DNA of 56,768 bases, from assembly GCA_964250615.1 (NCBI GenBank), contig CAXUGM010000021.1, one strand, 5' to 3'. A model generated the notes under the pieces. The model ran no database searches and was not told the DNA's origin. It worked only from the letters and a program-made list of their open reading frames with translations. This document shows positions 1 through 9,154 of the stretch, one piece after another. Both the position numbers and the translations under genes were made by a program. Source of the DNA: Blautia sp900556555. Its GTDB lineage: Bacteria; Bacillota; Clostridia; Lachnospirales; Lachnospiraceae. The first letter of the stretch is position 1; each line of letters opens with the position of its first letter.

Positions 1-98
1 AAATTCCATCTTTGAAGTGTGGATTTTTGCAGGATTAAATTCTACAGAGGGGTGGAATTTAACTTTGCAAGTGGGTGATTTAGAGATTTCTTTATAGA

Positions 99-141
99 TT
101 GCAAAGTATTCCTTTGCAAAAGAAAAAAAATGTGCTATGAT
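99..141 (+). promoter_or_regulatory. rho promoter with overlapping palindromic operator
   Basis: A -35 box TTGCAA (114-119) is followed after 16 bases by an extended -10 element, TG at 133-134 and TATGAT at 136-141. A perfect inverted repeat, TTGCAAAG (99-106) and CTTTGCAA (112-119) with a 5-base loop, covers the -35 box. A further half-site CTTTGCAA lies at 63-70. This layout suggests repressor or activator control of rho; the binding protein is unknown. The rest of 1-257 holds no gene I can support, only a second short repeat TTAAATTC/GAATTTAA (35-62). Confidence 0.55.
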
Positions 142-257
142 ATACACATCTTTTAGATAAAATTAAGTTATTTGTTTTCAGGTCGATTCAGACAAAATTC
201 CACAAATGGTAAAATTTGGAAATATTGACAGAGTAAAAAGTTCGAGAGGAATATAGG

Positions 258-1664
258 ATGAGAGAAAAATATGCTTCCCTGTCTCTTGGGGCACTAAAAG
301 AGATTGCAAAAGCAAGAGGTTTAAAAGGAATTTCTACATTAAAGAAGAGTGAACTGGTAGAACGGATGGTTCAGGCTGACGAGGCAGATAAAAAAAATAC
401 AGAGACCATCGTAGAGAAACCGGCAGAAGAAAAGTATGAAGAAAAAACAGAGGTAAGAAAGCCGGAAGAAAAGCGTTATCAGAAGGAAGAGAACCAGGAA
501 ACAAGAGTAGTAAAGGCACCTATGGAGCAGTCAGAACTGGACAGTGGCCTTACAGTAAGCGGTATTTTAGAGGTGCTTCCAGATGGATATGGATTTATCA
601 GAAGTGATAATTATCTGCCAGGGGACAATGATGTGTATGTTTCTCCCTCACAGATTCGCAGATTCAATTTAAAAACAGGGGATATCTTAAAAGGAAATAC
701 CAGGGTAAAAAGTCAGAATGAGAAGTTTTCAGCATTGCTGTATGTGACTCAGATTAACGGAATACGTGCAAATGAAATGCAGAGAATGAATTTTGAAGAT
801 ATGACTCCTATTTTTCCGAATGAACGTCTTCATCTGGAGCGTCCGGGCGGAAGTATGGCTATGAGAATCACAGATTTGGTGAGCCCCATTGGTAAAGGTC
901 AGCGTGGAATGATTGTATCTCCGCCAAAAGCTGGTAAAACCACTTTATTAAAAGATGCGGCAAAGTCTATTTTGAAAAACAATCCGGAAATGCATCTGAT
1001 TATTCTTTTGATAGATGAACGCCCGGAAGAAGTTACGGATATGAAAGAATCTATCAAAGGTAAAAATGTGGAGATTATTTATTCGACTTTTGATGAATTG
1101 CCGGAACATCACAAACGTGTATCTGAAATGACCATAGAAAGAGCAAAACGTCTGGTAGAGCACAAAAAAGATGTTACTATTTTTATAGACAGTATCACAA
1201 GGCTGGCAAGAGCATACAACCTTACAGTTCCGCCAAGTGGGCGTACCTTATCTGGTGGTCTGGATCCGGCTGCATTGCATATGCCGAAACGCTTCTTTGG
1301 AGCAGCCAGAAACATGAGAGAAGGGGGAAGCCTTACCATTCTTGCAACTGCTCTGGTGGATACTGGAAGTAAGATGGATGATGTAGTGTATGAAGAATTT
1401 AAAGGCACCGGTAATATGGAGTTAATTCTGGACAGAAAACTTCAGGAGAAGCGGGTATTTCCGGCTATTGATATTGCAAAGTCAGGTACAAGAAGAGAAG
1501 ATTTGCTTCTGAGCCAGGAAGAGCAGGAAGCAGTGGATATTATGCGTAAAGCATTAAACGGTATGAAATCCGAAGAAGCCACAGAAAATATTCTGAATAT
1601 GTTTGCACGGACCAGAGATAATAAGGAATTCGTGCAGATGATAAAAAAGCAGAGATTGATATAA
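258..1664 (+). CDS. rho: Transcription termination factor Rho
   Basis: Hexameric RNA-dependent ATPase that ends transcription at Rho-dependent sites in the cytoplasm. The 468-residue protein has a SAP-like Rho N-terminal domain (about 1-42), then a charged Lys/Glu-rich linker (about 43-95). A cold-shock-type RNA-binding domain follows (about 97-170), then the RecA-like motor with Walker A PPKAGKTT near residue 225, LLIDERPEE near 252 and FIDSITRLARA near 311. The charged insert between the N-terminal and RNA-binding domains is common in Gram-positive Rho. The ATG start follows a GAGAGGAATATAGG ribosome-site region. It is transcribed alone or with the permease downstream, separated from it by a weak terminator-like hairpin. 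Confidence 0.97.
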   Translation: MREKYASLSLGALKEIAKARGLKGISTLKKSELVERMVQADEADKKNTETIVEKPAEEKYEEKTEVRKPEEKRYQKEENQETRVVKAPMEQSELDSGLTVSGILEVLPDGYGFIRSDNYLPGDNDVYVSPSQIRRFNLKTGDILKGNTRVKSQNEKFSALLYVTQINGIRANEMQRMNFEDMTPIFPNERLHLERPGGSMAMRITDLVSPIGKGQRGMIVSPPKAGKTTLLKDAAKSILKNNPEMHLIILLIDERPEEVTDMKESIKGKNVEIIYSTFDELPEHHKRVSEMTIERAKRLVEHKKDVTIFIDSITRLARAYNLTVPPSGRTLSGGLDPAALHMPKRFFGAARNMREGGSLTILATALVDTGSKMDDVVYEEFKGTGNMELILDRKLQEKRVFPAIDIAKSGTRREDLLLSQEEQEAVDIMRKALNGMKSEEATENILNMFARTRDNKEFVQMIKKQRLI

Positions 1665-1681
1665 AAAGCAAAAGCTTTTTT
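1663..1681 (+). terminator. Weak intrinsic terminator after rho
   Basis: AAAAAGC (1663-1669) pairs with GCTTTTT (1674-1680) around an AAAA loop and merges into a T-run. The stem is short and A/T-rich, so readthrough into the permease gene is likely. Confidence 0.45.
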
Positions 1682-1717
1682 ATATAAATGGATGAAAGAT
1701 ATTAAGGAGAACTGAAA

Positions 1718-3133
1718 ATGCAAAAGAAAAAGAATTATTCCAGTCCTTATGAGCTGGAAGGAAGAATTCCTCTTGGACAGGCAATTTTATACGGATTGCA
1801 GCATGTTATGGCCATGTTTGTGGGAAATCTGACCCCTGTTTTGCTTATTACAGGGGCATGTGCCTTAGATGGCGGGCTTCAGCTTCAGATTATCCAAAAT
1901 GCTATGCTGATGGCAGGAATTATTACACTGCTGCAGCTTTTTACCATTGGGCCGGTGGGAGCACGGCTTCCTATTGTAATGGGAACAAGTTCTGGATTTA
2001 TTGGTGTATGTAGTGGTGTGGCAGCTACTATGGGGCAGGGAATCGTTACCTACGGTGCTATCATTTTTGCCAGCTTTCTTGGTGGATTGTTTGAAACCGT
2101 ATTAGGATTCTTTCTAAAACCACTTAGGCGTTTCTTCCCGTCATTAGTGACAGGAACTGTAGTAATGGCCATCGGACTTTCTCTGATTTCTGTTGGTATT
2201 AATTCCTTTGGAGGCGGAAATAACAATGGAGATTTTGGGTCTTTACCAAACCTTTTTGTTGGAACAGTGGTTCTTGTAACAATTATTTTGTTGAAGCATT
2301 TTACAAAAGGTGTTACAAGCACAGCGTCTATTTTAATCGGAATCGTTGTTGGGTACATTGTCTGTGGTGTTATGGGATTGATTTTACCGACTACTTATCA
2401 ATATGTTGACCCAAATACACAGGAAACCATAACAAAAACATGTTCCTGGGTGCTGGATTTCTCAAAAGTAAGTGAGGCCAGCTGGTTTGCAGTTCCTGCA
2501 TTTATGCCATTTGGATTTACGAAAGAGATGATTGATCTTCGGGCGATTATTCCGATTGTGATTATGTTTATCGTTACGGCTGTTGAGACTGTCGGAGATA
2601 CATCTGGTATTACAGAAGGCGGGCTTGGAAGAGAAGCAACAGATAAAGAACTTGCAGGTTCTGTTATCTGTGATGGGCTTGGTTCTTCTGTTGCATCCTT
2701 TTTTGGTGTACTTCCTAACACATCTTTCAGCCAGAATGTGGGATTGATTGCTATGACGAAGATTGTCAATCTGTTTGCAATTTCTACAGGAGCTATCTTC
2801 CTGGTACTGTGCGGCTTATTCCCTAAATTGGCAGCAATTGTACAGATGATGCCACAAAGCGTATTAGGTGGTGCTGCTGTTATGATGTTTGCGTCTATTG
2901 TTGTCAGTGGTATTCAGCTTGTAACAAAAGATGGCGTCAGTAATCGTACTGTGACCATTGTGTCTGTGGCCTTAGGTCTTGGATATGGTCTTGGAGCAAA
3001 TACAGAGGTTCTGAAAAATCTGCCTCAGTTTGTAGAACTGATTTTTGGCGGTTCAGGAATTGTTCCGGCAGCTATTATTGCCATGATTTTAAATATTGCA
3101 ATTCCGGAAGAGAAGAGTCAGGAAGAAAAATAA
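1718..3133 (+). CDS. NCS2-family uracil/xanthine permease
   Basis: Polytopic inner-membrane symporter (471 residues) importing a nucleobase, coupled to proton or sodium flow. It shows about 12-14 hydrophobic segments and the NCS2 signature QNxGxxxxTK (SQNVGLIAMTK, near residue 340). A PLVTGTVVMAIGLSL-like stretch near residue 140 is also typical of the family. An AAGGAGAACTGAAA ribosome site precedes the ATG. The family contains uracil, xanthine and uric-acid carriers, and I cannot settle the substrate from sequence alone. No purine riboswitch is visible in the 53-base gap after rho. A strong terminator follows the gene. Confidence 0.88.
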   Translation: MQKKKNYSSPYELEGRIPLGQAILYGLQHVMAMFVGNLTPVLLITGACALDGGLQLQIIQNAMLMAGIITLLQLFTIGPVGARLPIVMGTSSGFIGVCSGVAATMGQGIVTYGAIIFASFLGGLFETVLGFFLKPLRRFFPSLVTGTVVMAIGLSLISVGINSFGGGNNNGDFGSLPNLFVGTVVLVTIILLKHFTKGVTSTASILIGIVVGYIVCGVMGLILPTTYQYVDPNTQETITKTCSWVLDFSKVSEASWFAVPAFMPFGFTKEMIDLRAIIPIVIMFIVTAVETVGDTSGITEGGLGREATDKELAGSVICDGLGSSVASFFGVLPNTSFSQNVGLIAMTKIVNLFAISTGAIFLVLCGLFPKLAAIVQMMPQSVLGGAAVMMFASIVVSGIQLVTKDGVSNRTVTIVSVALGLGYGLGANTEVLKNLPQFVELIFGGSGIVPAAIIAMILNIAIPEEKSQEEK

Positions 3134-3148
3134 AATAATAAGTTATGG

Positions 3149-3198
3149 ATAAAAGTACAGTGCAGAACAAACATTCGGTTTTGCCTGTACTTTTATTT
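3149..3198 (+). terminator. Intrinsic terminator after the NCS2 permease
   Basis: ATAAAAGTACAG (3149-3160) pairs perfectly with CTGTACTTTTAT (3185-3196). The loop can extend the stem through GCAGAAC/GTTTTGC with one wobble. T-rich sequence follows. The A-rich 5' side could also make it bidirectional. Confidence 0.8.
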
Positions 3199-3205
3199 TA
3201 TATTT

Positions 3206-3214
3206 TGCTATAAT
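3206..3214 (+). promoter_or_regulatory. Extended -10 promoter for uvrB
   Basis: TGCTATAAT (3206-3214) is a consensus extended -10 element just past the permease terminator and 43 bases before the uvrB ATG. No good -35 box is visible at the right distance. Confidence 0.5.
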
Positions 3215-3256
3215 AGATGGAGAGAATGAAGATCATAGATTCATAGGAGGAATTTT

Positions 3257-5239
3257 ATGAACCACTTTGAATTAGTATCAGAATATGCCCCAACCGGCGA
3301 CCAGCCACAAGCCATTGACCAGCTTGTGAAGGGATTTAAAGAAGGCAATCAATGCCAGACTTTACTAGGGGTTACAGGCTCTGGTAAGACTTTTACTATG
3401 GCCAATGTGATCAAAGAATTGAACAAGCCAACATTGATTATTGCTCACAATAAAACTTTGGCTGCCCAGTTATATGGAGAATTTAAAGAATTCTTCCCTA
3501 ATAACGCAGTCGAATACTTTGTAAGTTACTACGACTACTATCAGCCGGAAGCCTACGTGCCTTCTTCCGACACGTACATTGCAAAGGATTCTTCTGTAAA
3601 CGATGAAATTGACAAACTCCGTCTTTCCGCAACGTCTTCTTTGAGTGAGCGGAGAGATGTTATCATTGTTTCCAGCGTATCCTGTATTTATGGGATTGGA
3701 AGTCCGGATGACTATCAGAATATGATTATCTCTCTTCGGCCGGGGATGGAGAAGGACCGGGATGAAGTTATCAGAGAATTGATTGATATTCAATATGACA
3801 GGAATGAAGCTAACTTTCACCGTGGAACCTTCCGGGTGAGAGGGGATGTGGTGGAAATCTATCCGGCAGATTATACAGATACAGCAGTGCGGGTGGAGTT
3901 TTTTGGTGATGAAATTGACCGCATTACAGAGATTGATATTCTCACAGGGGAAATTAAAAATTCTCTGAATCACATTGGTATTTTTCCGGCATCTCATTAT
4001 GTAGTGCCTATGGAAAAGATTTTGAAGGCCGCAGATGCCATAGAGGAAGAATTAAAAGAACGGGTAGAATACTTTAAGAGTGAAGATAAATTGTTAGAAG
4101 CACAGAGAATTTCTGAGAGAACAAATTTTGATATTGAGATGCTGAAGGAAACAGGATTTTGTTCGGGAGTAGAAAACTATTCCCGCCATCTTTCAGGGCT
4201 AGAGCCAGGACAGCCTCCCTATACGCTCATCGATTATTTCGGTGATGATTTCCTTATTATTATTGATGAGTCTCACAAGACAGTGCCTCAGATCCGTGGT
4301 ATGTATGCAGGAGACCAGTCCAGAAAACAAACTTTAGTTGATTATGGATTCCGGCTTCCATCCGCAAAGGATAACCGCCCCTTAAATTTTGAAGAATTTG
4401 AAGACAAAATCGACCAGATTTTGTTTGTGTCTGCCACACCGGGAGAATATGAGGAAAGCCATGAATTGCTCCGGGCAGAGCAGATTATACGCCCAACCGG
4501 GCTTTTAGATCCAACCGTAGAAGTACGGCCGGTAGAGGGGCAGATTGATGATTTAATCGGAGAAGTTCATAAAGAAGTGGAGAAGGGCAACAAGATTCTG
4601 ATTACAACGCTGACCAAACGAATGGCAGAAGATCTGACAGAATATATGAAAGAACTGGGTATCCGTGTGAAATATCTGCATTCAGATATTGATACGCTGG
4701 AGAGGACTCAGATTATCCGGGATATGCGGTTAAATGTTTTTGATGTTCTGGTGGGAATTAACCTGTTGAGGGAAGGACTTGATATACCGGAGATCACATT
4801 GGTTGCCATCTTAGATGCAGATAAGGAAGGGTTCTTACGTTCAGAAGTATCTTTGATTCAGACCATCGGGCGTGCAGCCAGAAATGCAGAGGGACGGGTC
4901 ATTATGTATGCTGACGTAATGACCGATTCTATGCGTTTAGCGATTGAGGAGACGACTAGGAGAAGAGCTATTCAGGAACAATATAACAAAGAGCATGGAA
5001 TCACACCAAAGACGATTAAAAAGGCAGTCAGGGATTTGATCAGTATTTCTAAGAAGGTTGCGGAAACAGAAGATAAGATGATGAAAGCCCCGGAATCCAT
5101 GAGTAAGAAAGAATTGGAAAAACTGATTCAGCAGGTCAAAAAACAGATGCAGACGGCAGCAGCCGATTTGAATTTTGAGATGGCAGCACAATTGCGTGAT
5201 AAAATGATTGAATTAAAAAAGAATCTGGAAGAATTATAA
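3257..5239 (+). CDS. uvrB: Excinuclease ABC subunit UvrB
   Basis: Damage-verifying helicase-like subunit of nucleotide excision repair; it receives lesions from UvrA and recruits UvrC. The 660 residues match the family length. Visible are Walker A GVTGSGKTFT (about residues 38-47), the beta-hairpin rich in tyrosines (YYDYYQPEAYVP, near 94), the DESHK region, and helicase motif VI QTIGRAARN. A C-terminal UVR motif (about 620-655) binds UvrC. The AGGAGG site at 3245 fixes the ATG. uvrA, its usual neighbour in Firmicutes, is not adjacent here. Confidence 0.97.
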   Translation: MNHFELVSEYAPTGDQPQAIDQLVKGFKEGNQCQTLLGVTGSGKTFTMANVIKELNKPTLIIAHNKTLAAQLYGEFKEFFPNNAVEYFVSYYDYYQPEAYVPSSDTYIAKDSSVNDEIDKLRLSATSSLSERRDVIIVSSVSCIYGIGSPDDYQNMIISLRPGMEKDRDEVIRELIDIQYDRNEANFHRGTFRVRGDVVEIYPADYTDTAVRVEFFGDEIDRITEIDILTGEIKNSLNHIGIFPASHYVVPMEKILKAADAIEEELKERVEYFKSEDKLLEAQRISERTNFDIEMLKETGFCSGVENYSRHLSGLEPGQPPYTLIDYFGDDFLIIIDESHKTVPQIRGMYAGDQSRKQTLVDYGFRLPSAKDNRPLNFEEFEDKIDQILFVSATPGEYEESHELLRAEQIIRPTGLLDPTVEVRPVEGQIDDLIGEVHKEVEKGNKILITTLTKRMAEDLTEYMKELGIRVKYLHSDIDTLERTQIIRDMRLNVFDVLVGINLLREGLDIPEITLVAILDADKEGFLRSEVSLIQTIGRAARNAEGRVIMYADVMTDSMRLAIEETTRRRAIQEQYNKEHGITPKTIKKAVRDLISISKKVAETEDKMMKAPESMSKKELEKLIQQVKKQMQTAAADLNFEMAAQLRDKMIELKKNLEEL

Positions 5240-5255
5240 AATAAGTATAAAGCCC

Positions 5256-5284
5256 TTGACAAATAGAAGTCCTAGTGCTATCTT
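5256..5284 (+). promoter_or_regulatory. Housekeeping promoter of the dnaK operon
   Basis: TTGACA (5256-5261), a 17-base spacer, then TATCTT (5279-5284). It is a vegetative sigma-A promoter placed immediately upstream of the CIRCE operator, so HrcA bound at CIRCE would block it. Confidence 0.75.
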
Positions 5285-5297
5285 AAAAACATAGATG

Positions 5298-5324
5298 TTA
5301 GCACTCCACATCAACGAGTGCTAA
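5298..5324 (+). promoter_or_regulatory. CIRCE operator (HrcA binding site)
   Basis: TTAGCACTC (5298-5306), nine spacer bases, GAGTGCTAA (5316-5324): a perfect CIRCE element. HrcA binds it and represses the operon until heat stress titrates GroE away; this is well established for Firmicutes. Confidence 0.97.
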
Positions 5325-5357
5325 CAACAAAAGGAAACACAAGGAAAGGAGCATAAG

Positions 5358-6413
5358 ATGGAACTGGTAACTGAATTAGATGAAAGAAAAAGAAAAATTC
5401 TAAAAGCCATTATCCAGACTTATTTGGAAACAGGGGAACCGGTAGGGTCCAGAACCATTTCTAAATATACGGATTTGAATCTTAGCTCCGCAACCATCCG
5501 AAATGAGATGTCAGATCTGGAAGAATTAGGATACATTGTTCAGCCGTACACCTCTGCCGGCAGGATTCCTTCCGATATGGGCTACAGGTTATATGTTGAT
5601 GAACTGATGCGGGAAAAAGAAAAAGAAGTATCAGAAATCAAGGAACTGATGATTGAGAAGACGGATAAGATGGAAAAGGTGTTGAAACAGGTTGTGAAGG
5701 TTCTTGCTTCTAATACCAATTATGCCACCATGATTACCGGCCCGACCTATCACAGAAACAAATTGAAATTCATTCAGTTATCCCGGGTCAGCGAAAGACA
5801 GCTTTTGGCAGTAGTCGTGGTAGAAGGGAATATCGTGAAGAATCACATTATTGATTTAAACGAGCCTATGGATGAAGAAACAACATTGAAACTGAATCTG
5901 CTGCTGAATACACAGCTAAATGGACTGACAATAGAAGAAATCAATCTTGCAATGATTTCGAAATTGAAGGAACAGGCAGGCAGCCACAGTGCAGTCATCA
6001 GCAGTGTCATTGATGCAGTTGCACAGGCTATTGCAGTGGACGAAGAGGAGATGCAGATTTATACCAGCGGTGCTACAAATATTTTTAAGTACCCGGAGCT
6101 GGCAGATAAGTCAAAGGCTAGTGAGCTGATTTCTGCTTTTGAAGAAAAACAGGCTCTGGCAGAATTTGTGAAGGATGCCACAGAAAATGAGAATGGGGAT
6201 CCGGGAACTGGAATCCAGGTATATATTGGAAATGAAAGTCCTGTGAAGACCATGAAGGACTGCAGTGTTGTGACAGCAACCTATGATTTAGGAGAAGGTA
6301 TGCAGGGAACCATCGGAATTATCGGTCCGAAACGGATGGATTATGAGAATGTGGTAGATAATCTGAAAACATTAAAAACTCAGTTAGATCATATTTTTAA
6401 GAAAACAGATTAG
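5358..6413 (+). CDS. hrcA: Heat-inducible transcription repressor HrcA
   Basis: DNA-binding repressor of class I heat-shock genes, 351 residues, the usual length. An N-terminal winged helix-turn-helix (about 10-75, recognition region SSATIRNEMSDLEELGY) precedes a GAF-like dimerization domain. It is the first gene of the operon and lies directly behind the CIRCE site, so it autoregulates. AAAGGAGCATAAG before the ATG fixes the start. Only 18 bases separate it from grpE. Confidence 0.97.
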   Translation: MELVTELDERKRKILKAIIQTYLETGEPVGSRTISKYTDLNLSSATIRNEMSDLEELGYIVQPYTSAGRIPSDMGYRLYVDELMREKEKEVSEIKELMIEKTDKMEKVLKQVVKVLASNTNYATMITGPTYHRNKLKFIQLSRVSERQLLAVVVVEGNIVKNHIIDLNEPMDEETTLKLNLLLNTQLNGLTIEEINLAMISKLKEQAGSHSAVISSVIDAVAQAIAVDEEEMQIYTSGATNIFKYPELADKSKASELISAFEEKQALAEFVKDATENENGDPGTGIQVYIGNESPVKTMKDCSVVTATYDLGEGMQGTIGIIGPKRMDYENVVDNLKTLKTQLDHIFKKTD

Positions 6414-6431
6414 AAAGGCGGTACGATATTC

Positions 6432-7082
6432 GTGGCAGAAGAAAAGAAAGAATACAACACCGTGGAAGAGAATCTTTCCGGTCATGAAACAGAAGAAACA
6501 GTAGACGAAGCAGCAGCTCAGGAAGCTTCTGTAGAGGATGTTCAGGAAGAAACAGCTCAGACAGAAGAAAATGAAGAATCCGTCCAGGAAGACGCAGAAG
6601 AAAAAGCTTCTGAGAAAAAAGGGCTTTTCGGTAAGAAGAAAAAAGATAAAAAAGATGAAAAAATCGAGGAGCTTACCGACAGAGTAAAACGTCAGATGGC
6701 TGAGTTTGATAACTTCCGCAAACGTACAGAGAAAGAAAAAGCGTCTATGTACCAGATTGGAGCCAGAGAAGTGATTGAAAAAATCCTTCCTGTAGTCGAT
6801 AATTTTGAGCGCGGTTTAGCGACAGTGCCTCAGGAAGATGCTACAAATCCTTATGCAGAAGGCATGGAGAAAATTTATAAACAGCTTATGACAGTCTTAG
6901 ATGACTTAGGAGTAAAAGCGATTGAAGCTGTAGGACAGGAATTTAATCCGGATTTCCATAATGCAGTGATGCATGTAGAAGATGAAGAAGCCGGAGAAAA
7001 TGTAATCGTAGAAGAATTCCAAAAAGGATATCTTTATAAAGACCAGGTGGTTCGCCACAGCATGGTAAAAGTTGCAAACTAG
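6432..7082 (+). CDS. grpE: Nucleotide exchange factor GrpE
   Basis: Cochaperone that releases ADP from DnaK. The protein (216 residues) has a very acidic, Glu/Ala-rich disordered N-terminus (about 1-55), a basic patch GKKKKDKKDEK, a long coiled-coil helix (about 75-115) and the C-terminal beta domain containing GQEFNPDFHNAVMHV. The start is a GTG preceded by AAAGGCGG at a rather long spacing; no better in-frame start is visible. It sits between hrcA and dnaK as in other Firmicutes. Confidence 0.95.
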   Translation: MAEEKKEYNTVEENLSGHETEETVDEAAAQEASVEDVQEETAQTEENEESVQEDAEEKASEKKGLFGKKKKDKKDEKIEELTDRVKRQMAEFDNFRKRTEKEKASMYQIGAREVIEKILPVVDNFERGLATVPQEDATNPYAEGMEKIYKQLMTVLDDLGVKAIEAVGQEFNPDFHNAVMHVEDEEAGENVIVEEFQKGYLYKDQVVRHSMVKVAN

Positions 7083-7093
7083 CGATATTCATC

Positions 7094-7110
7094 TAAGGGA
7101 ATGTCCCTTA
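7094..7110 (+). other. Small stem-loop between grpE and dnaK
   Basis: TAAGGGA (7094-7100) and TCCCTTA (7104-7110) form a 7-bp stem with a 3-base loop, without a clear T-run. It may act as an RNA processing or partial attenuation site that sets dnaK apart from hrcA-grpE. The role is inferred. Confidence 0.4.
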
Positions 7111-7176
7111 TGATTTTATCTTATAAATTGCGAACAATTAACAAATAATAGAAGAAAAATTCAGGAGGAATTTATC

Positions 7177-9051
7177 ATGGGAAAGATTATAGGTATTGAC
7201 TTAGGTACTACCAACAGTTGTGTAGGAGTTATGGAAGGTGGACAGCCAGTAGTAGTAGCAAACGCTGAAGGCGCAAGAACTACACCATCCGTCGTAGCAT
7301 TTACAAAATCAGGAGAAAGATTAGTAGGTGAACCTGCAAAACGTCAGGCAGTTACCAACGCTGACAAGACAATCTCTTCTATTAAGAGACATATGGGAAC
7401 TGATTATAGAGTAGCAATTGATGACAAGAAATACTCACCACAGGAAATTTCAGCTATGATTCTTCAGAAACTGAAAACAGATGCTGAAAACTACTTAGGT
7501 GAAAAAGTAACAGAAGCTGTTATCACAGTACCTGCTTATTTCAACGATGCACAGCGTCAGGCAACAAAGGATGCCGGAAAAATTGCGGGACTTGATGTAA
7601 AACGTATCATCAACGAGCCTACAGCAGCAGCACTTGCTTACGGACTTGACAATGAAAAAGAACAGAAAATCATGGTTTATGACTTAGGTGGCGGTACATT
7701 CGACGTTTCTATTATTGAAATCGGTGATGGTGTTATCGAAGTATTATCTACAGCAGGTGATAACCGTCTTGGTGGAGATGACTTTGACCAGAAAGTTGCA
7801 GATTACATGATTGCTGAATTTAAGAAAACAGAAGGTGTAGACTTATCAGCAGATAAAATGGCTATGCAGCGTATCAGAGAAGCAGCAGAAAAAGCGAAAA
7901 AAGAACTTTCTTCTGCAACAACAACAAACATTAACCTGCCATTTATCAGCATGAATGCCAACGGTCCTCTGCACTTTGACATGAACCTGACAAGAGCTAA
8001 ATTTGATGAATTGACACATGACCTGGTAGAAAGAACTGCAGAGCCAGTAAGACGTGCATTATCTGATGCCGGATTATCTGCTTCTGAACTGGGCCAGGTA
8101 TTACTGGTTGGTGGTTCTACCCGTGTTCCTGCGGTTCAGGATAAAGTAAAACAGCTGACAGGCAAAGAGCCAAGCAAGACTTTGAACCCAGATGAATGTG
8201 TTGCACTTGGTGCTTCTGTACAGGGTGGTAAATTAGCAGGAGATGCAGGCGCAGGTGATATCCTTCTTCTGGATGTTACTCCACTGTCTCTGTCTATTGA
8301 AACCATGGGTGGTATTGCAACAAGACTGATTGAGAGAAATACAACGATTCCTACCAAGAAGAGCCAGATTTTCTCAACAGCAGCAGATAATCAGACAGCA
8401 GTTGATATCAACGTTGTACAGGGTGAAAGACAGTTTGCAAGAGATAACAAATCCCTTGGACAGTTCCGTCTGGATGGTATTCCACCAGCAAGAAGAGGTG
8501 TTCCTCAGATTGAAGTTACTTTCGATATCGATGCAAACGGTATTGTAAATGTATCTGCAAAAGACCTGGGAACAGGAAAAGAACAGCACATCACTATTAC
8601 TGCAGGTTCCAATATGTCTGATGATGAAATCGATAAGGCAGTAAGAGAAGCTGCTGAATATGAAGCACAGGATAAAAAACGTAAAGAAGCTGTAGATACA
8701 AAGAATGATGCAGATGCTATGGTATTCCAGACAGAGAAGGCCATGGAAGAAGCTGGTGACAAGATTGATGCAAATGATAAGACAGCAGTAGAGGCTGACT
8801 TAAACGCATTAAAAGATATTCTGGCAAAATGCGGAAATACAGAGGAAATTTCCGATGCACAGATTCAGGATATCAAAGCTGCAAAAGAAAAATTAATGCA
8901 GAGTGCACAGAAGCTTTTTGCTAAAATGTATGAACAGGCTCAGGCACAGGGTGGTGCACAGGCTGGTCCTGATATGGGAGCAGGTGCACAGGGCGGTTCC
9001 AATGAAGCATATGGCGACGATGTAGTTGACGGAGATTACAGAGAAGTTTAA
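7177..9051 (+). CDS. dnaK: Molecular chaperone DnaK (Hsp70)
   Basis: ATP-driven Hsp70 that folds and protects cytosolic proteins together with DnaJ and GrpE. Its 624 residues carry the actin-fold signatures IDLGTTNS at the N-terminus, VYDLGGGTFDVSI (about residue 168) and LLVGGSTRVPAVQ (about 310). A substrate-binding beta domain and a helical lid follow, then a Gly/Ala/Gln-rich tail ending in a short acidic motif. A strong CAGGAGGAATTTATC site precedes the ATG. Third gene of the CIRCE operon. Confidence 0.98.
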   Translation: MGKIIGIDLGTTNSCVGVMEGGQPVVVANAEGARTTPSVVAFTKSGERLVGEPAKRQAVTNADKTISSIKRHMGTDYRVAIDDKKYSPQEISAMILQKLKTDAENYLGEKVTEAVITVPAYFNDAQRQATKDAGKIAGLDVKRIINEPTAAALAYGLDNEKEQKIMVYDLGGGTFDVSIIEIGDGVIEVLSTAGDNRLGGDDFDQKVADYMIAEFKKTEGVDLSADKMAMQRIREAAEKAKKELSSATTTNINLPFISMNANGPLHFDMNLTRAKFDELTHDLVERTAEPVRRALSDAGLSASELGQVLLVGGSTRVPAVQDKVKQLTGKEPSKTLNPDECVALGASVQGGKLAGDAGAGDILLLDVTPLSLSIETMGGIATRLIERNTTIPTKKSQIFSTAADNQTAVDINVVQGERQFARDNKSLGQFRLDGIPPARRGVPQIEVTFDIDANGIVNVSAKDLGTGKEQHITITAGSNMSDDEIDKAVREAAEYEAQDKKRKEAVDTKNDADAMVFQTEKAMEEAGDKIDANDKTAVEADLNALKDILAKCGNTEEISDAQIQDIKAAKEKLMQSAQKLFAKMYEQAQAQGGAQAGPDMGAGAQGGSNEAYGDDVVDGDYREV

Positions 9052-9100
9052 GAAATCAAAGGAACTTGGTCTGCAGCATGCAGGCAGTAAATATTTGAGG

Positions 9101-9126
9101 CATGGGGTGTTTTCGGGCATCCCATG
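9101..9126 (+). other. Stem-loop in the dnaK-dnaJ gap
   Basis: CATGGGGTG (9101-9109) pairs with CATCCCATG (9118-9126), one wobble, with an 8-base loop. There is no poly-T tract, so it is not a standard terminator. It may dampen or process the transcript between dnaK and dnaJ. Confidence 0.35.
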
Positions 9127-9154
9127 TCTGTATGTTTAGAAAGGGATAAAACCA

